Below, one piece after another: positions 6,529 to 7,823 of a stretch of 7,823 bases of DNA (position 1 is the first letter of the stretch; each line of letters starts with the position of its first letter). The stretch is from Candidatus Woesearchaeota archaeon (GTDB lineage Archaea > Nanobdellota > Nanobdellia > Woesearchaeales > GW2011-AR15), in the NCBI GenBank assembly GCA_016934775.1, contig JAFGSP010000109.1:1-7823 (forward strand), read 5' to 3'. The notes beneath the pieces are model-generated. The model was not told the origin of the DNA. It made no database searches and was given only the letters and a program-made list of their open reading frames with translations. The position numbers and the translations under genes were made by a program.

Positions 6529-6553
6529 AAAAAGGAAGCAAAGCTTCCTTCTT
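6529..6553 (-). terminator. Hairpin with T-tract between glycoprotein genes C and B
   Basis: Eight bases after the stop of the 274-aa gene the minus strand forms a stem of up to 11 pairs (6543-6553 with 6529-6539, loop TTT). The inner eight pairs, AAGGAAGC with GCTTCCTT, are perfect, and the outer part has one G-U. The 3' arm runs into five T. This is the shape of a bacterial-type intrinsic terminator, unlike the plain T-runs elsewhere here. It could instead be a partial stop or an mRNA end stabiliser between the two paralogues. Confidence 0.65.
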
Positions 6554-6560
6554 TGTGTGT

Positions 6561-7385
6561 TTATTCGATGTCCAGGTAAAAGTAATAGGTAGTGGTATCT
6601 GTGTTAATAGTGCCCGCGCTTCTACTTGTACCGTCCTCTGCCACCAGCATCTGGAAGTCAGGAGTGAACTGGTATCCTGTGTAGCCCTGGATATCTGTGT
6701 TGTTTGCATCATCATCGTTTTCTATGATGCCAACATAGATTATTCTATCATCCTCATCCTGGAGGAGGACCTCAAGGAACTTATCCTCTTGGTATGCATC
6801 ATTCATATGCATGTATGTGTGAGGGCAGTTCTCTGCTCCTGATCCGATTGTATTGACATCTCCGATATCAAACGCTTCGTGTTCTGTGGATGAGTTGAAT
6901 GTCTCGTTTATTCCGTCTACGTTGTTCCATGTCATATTGTAAAATTGTTCCCAGTACCCTAATATGCCTGAATATCTTTGGTTAGGATCATTTTGTGTGA
7001 CATTAAAGCAGGTCGCTGTTGCCCATGAAGGCGTAGTTGCATTTACAACTGCGTAAATTTCACCTTTAGGCTCTGGTGATGGCCAATCATAAAGCGTCCA
7101 GTCAGCAGCGTCATCAAGCACTATAGTACCTGTAATGTTACCATAGTAGCCCTGCCAGTGCTTGGTCTGGGCCTGTACCCAGATCTCAAGCCCAGTCAAG
7201 TTACCAGCATATGCTGTATGGTTCCTTGCCGGGTTCCCGCTAGCGTTCTGGGTATCACTCGACCCTACATTCAATGTATCTGGTGCCAGAGGGACTATGC
7301 CGCTCACTGAATATAGGCCCAGCACTATCAGAATAACTGTTACTGCAATGGCAATTACTTTATAATGTAATTTTTCTTCTTTCAT
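6561..7385 (-). CDS. Surface glycoprotein paralogue C (274 aa), the most divergent copy
   Basis: The third member of the secreted family. The hydrophobic segment spans 9-29 (VIAIAVTVILIVLGLYSVSG). Family landmarks: HWQGYYGNITG (76-86), TLYDW (97-101), GEIY (108-111), C126, I-N-E-T-F (159-163), C187, FLEVLL (203-208), PDFQMLV (242-248) and TYYFYLDI (266-273). It differs from the other two by 14 more residues between the conserved Cys (61 apart rather than 47), and by having HMNDA in place of the W-x-NDT glycosylation site. Its N-terminal part also has extra sites (N47, N55, N62). About ten N-x-S/T sites in all. A strong ribosome site, AGGTGAGG, lies 4 bases before the ATG, inside the last codons of the 71-aa gene, so the two are co-transcribed and probably translationally coupled. 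Confidence 0.85.
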   Translation of the reverse strand: MKEEKLHYKVIAIAVTVILIVLGLYSVSGIVPLAPDTLNVGSSDTQNASGNPARNHTAYAGNLTGLEIWVQAQTKHWQGYYGNITGTIVLDDAADWTLYDWPSPEPKGEIYAVVNATTPSWATATCFNVTQNDPNQRYSGILGYWEQFYNMTWNNVDGINETFNSSTEHEAFDIGDVNTIGSGAENCPHTYMHMNDAYQEDKFLEVLLQDEDDRIIYVGIIENDDDANNTDIQGYTGYQFTPDFQMLVAEDGTSRSAGTINTDTTTYYFYLDIE

Positions 7386-7575
7386 TATACCTCACCTTTT
7401 TCATTTTTTTGGATATAGAAATGACCGCAACTTTCCTGACTAATGTCTCAGAAGTATCACCAATGATCTTGTAGAAATCTCCCTCATCGTAGAGGTAACC
7501 CTGCTTCACGTTCGCCTTAGTCGGCGTTTCTCTATAGACTAGTTTAACCCATTCTGCAGGCTTGCTCAAACTCAT
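7360..7575 (-). CDS. Small basic protein of unknown function (71 aa), first gene of the operon
   Basis: Not a family I recognise. There is no signal peptide or membrane helix, so it is probably cytoplasmic. Residues about 8-55 alternate as expected for a small beta barrel or sheet (WVKLVY, GYLYDEGDFYKIIGD, TLVRKVAVISIS), and the tail 55-69 is strongly basic (KKMKKVRYNERRK), which could bind nucleic acid. It overlaps the glycoprotein C gene by 26 bases and carries that gene's ribosome site in its last codons. An in-frame TGA directly before the ATG makes this the first possible ATG start. AGGTGA abuts the ATG with no spacer, which is poorly placed for a ribosome site. The composition and position behind a promoter argue for a real gene, but it is short. 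Confidence 0.6.
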   Translation of the reverse strand: MSLSKPAEWVKLVYRETPTKANVKQGYLYDEGDFYKIIGDTSETLVRKVAVISISKKMKKVRYNERRKITL

Positions 7576-7592
7576 TCACCTAGCTTACTTAT

Positions 7593-7619
7593 AAGACTGT
7601 TCCTATCTATTTCAGTCTC
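7593..7619 (-). promoter_or_regulatory. Second leader hairpin before the 71-aa gene
   Basis: Minus-strand arms AGACTG (7613-7618) and CAGTCT (7594-7599) pair, with one further G-U pair, around a 13-base loop. The stem ends 17 bases before the start codon and leaves AGGTGA-ATG single-stranded. The outer pair is G-U in the minus-strand RNA but A-C on the plus strand, which suits a minus-strand RNA element. The evidence is modest for so short a stem. Confidence 0.3.
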
Positions 7620-7650
7620 TATGTGATACCCTATCTCGTGCTTGCTTGTG

Positions 7651-7672
7651 CAGCATAGCTACAGCTACGCTG
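7651..7672 (-). promoter_or_regulatory. Strong 10-pair hairpin in the 5' leader of the 71-aa and glycoprotein C operon
   Basis: Minus-strand arms CAGCGTAGCT and AGCTATGCTG pair at all ten positions, counting one G-U, around a two-base GT turn; in practice the innermost pair would open to leave a four-base loop. It begins about eight bases after the transcription start predicted from the TATA box at 7702-7710. No T-tract follows, so it is not a terminator. It could be an mRNA 5' stabiliser or a protein-binding leader. It does not match a riboswitch class I know. Confidence 0.5.
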
Positions 7673-7701
7673 ATGTTTTCGAAATAACAAATGGTATCTC
7701 A

Positions 7702-7710
7702 GTATATATT
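7702..7710 (-). promoter_or_regulatory. Proximal TATA box of the 71-aa and glycoprotein C operon
   Basis: The minus strand reads AATATATAC, preceded by TGGTAAA as a possible BRE. Transcription would start near 7680, giving a leader of about 105 bases. This is much longer than the leaderless or near-leaderless genes on the left of the window. A dyad at 7718-7741 lies directly upstream. Confidence 0.55.
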
Positions 7711-7717
7711 TTTACCA

Positions 7718-7741
7718 ATTTCGTACTTTAACATACGAAAT
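7718..7741. promoter_or_regulatory. Candidate operator: 8-8-8 dyad beside the proximal TATA box
   Basis: The sequences atttcgta (7718-7725) and tacgaaat (7734-7741) are perfect inverted copies around an eight-base centre. A second pair, taccaat (7713-7719) and attggta (7756-7762), flanks it. A 12-base near-direct repeat (7721-7732 and 7743-7754, 10 of 12 identical) recurs at 22 bases, about two helical turns. The location next to the BRE/TATA of the operon is where archaeal repressors or activators bind. It is less AT-biased than the dyad before the regulator gene, so less likely to be chance. Confidence 0.45.
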
Positions 7742-7783
7742 CTTGTATTTTAACTATTGGTATAGGAATATGTATACTAATAT

Positions 7784-7792
7784 CTATATAAA
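7784..7792 (-). promoter_or_regulatory. Distal TATA box upstream of the operon
   Basis: The minus strand reads TTTATATAG, a near-consensus archaeal TATA box, preceded by CGAAACA as a BRE. Transcription would start near 7762, upstream of the dyad, so the dyad would be transcribed as an eight-pair hairpin. It is either a second promoter for the same operon or, less likely, the promoter of an unseen small RNA. The rest of 7576-7823 has no supportable gene. Confidence 0.45.
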
Positions 7793-7823
7793 TGTTTCGA
7801 TTTTTTTCATATTATAGATAAAG

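Noticed and set aside
6527..6842. A 62-aa minus-strand frame and a 95-aa plus-strand frame over the end of glycoprotein C
   Set aside because: Both are shadows of the conserved glycoprotein frame, and the 62-aa frame would run through the hairpin terminator.
3294..7385. Type IV pilin (class III) signal peptides on the surface proteins
   Set aside because: The N-termini lack the charged-Gly cut site followed by a hydrophobic stretch with Glu at +5. Ordinary signal peptides, with AIG/Q and ARA/E cut sites, fit better.
3294..7385. TasA/camelysin family membership for the three glycoproteins
   Set aside because: The typical start of that family after the signal peptide (FSDTA-type) and its later motifs are absent, so only the gene layout is comparable.
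7584..7595. A TATA-like CTTATAAGT just before the 71-aa gene
   Set aside because: It is centred only about 15 bases before the ATG, so transcription would begin inside the gene. The boxes at 7702 and 7784 are better placed.
7621..7698. Possible tRNA or known riboswitch in the structured leader
   Set aside because: There is no T-loop (GTTCGAA-type) sequence, no clover-leaf spacing, and no conserved riboswitch core that I recognise.
7784..7810. An eight-codon ORF (ATGAAAAAAATC...) at the right edge on the minus strand
   Set aside because: It is too short to support, overlaps the distal TATA box, and nothing precedes it within the window.

Overview
The window looks archaeal, most likely from a small-genome DPANN-type lineage such as Woesearchaeota or Pacearchaeota; the lineage is inferred from style, not proven. 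The archaeal signs are TATA boxes about 26 bases upstream of several start codons, which implies leaderless mRNAs; GGTGA or GGAGG ribosome sites on other genes; a Ser-His (ER/archaeal-type) signal peptidase; and secreted proteins crowded with N-x-S/T glycosylation sites. All nine supported genes lie on the minus strand, so transcription runs from high to low coordinates. I see no tRNA, rRNA, CRISPR array or insertion sequence.

Right-hand block (7823 to 6561): a 248-base non-coding region holds two TATA boxes, a dyad and direct repeat, and a leader with two hairpins. It is followed by a 71-aa protein gene that overlaps the first surface protein gene (274 aa). A hairpin with a T-tract, then a new TATA box, separates this from the next unit: a 259-aa paralogue of the first surface protein and, 12 bases later, a 312-aa Asn-rich surface protein. 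This second unit ends in an AT-rich gap with several T-runs (4543-4773).

Middle block (4542 to 3294): a 178-aa protein with two helix-turn-helix repeats overlaps by 11 bases a third paralogue of the surface protein family (240 aa). An AT-rich inverted repeat lies just upstream of the regulator's TATA box.

Left-hand block (3237 to 38): four genes, each with its own TATA box. They are a membrane-anchored S26 signal-peptidase-like protease with a coiled-coil stalk, a charged coiled-coil protein with an internal duplication, a small single-pass protein with eight extracellular cysteines, and a 600-aa cell-surface protein. The last has CWB2-like domains outside the cell, one C-terminal membrane helix and a cytoplasmic zinc ribbon.

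Taken together, this reads as a cell-envelope locus: three divergent copies of one unnamed glycoprotein family, a companion surface protein, a probable regulator coupled to one copy, and a nearby exported-protein protease. That the genes work together is inferred from proximity, shared strand and shared destination; no function in the locus is proven by sequence alone.
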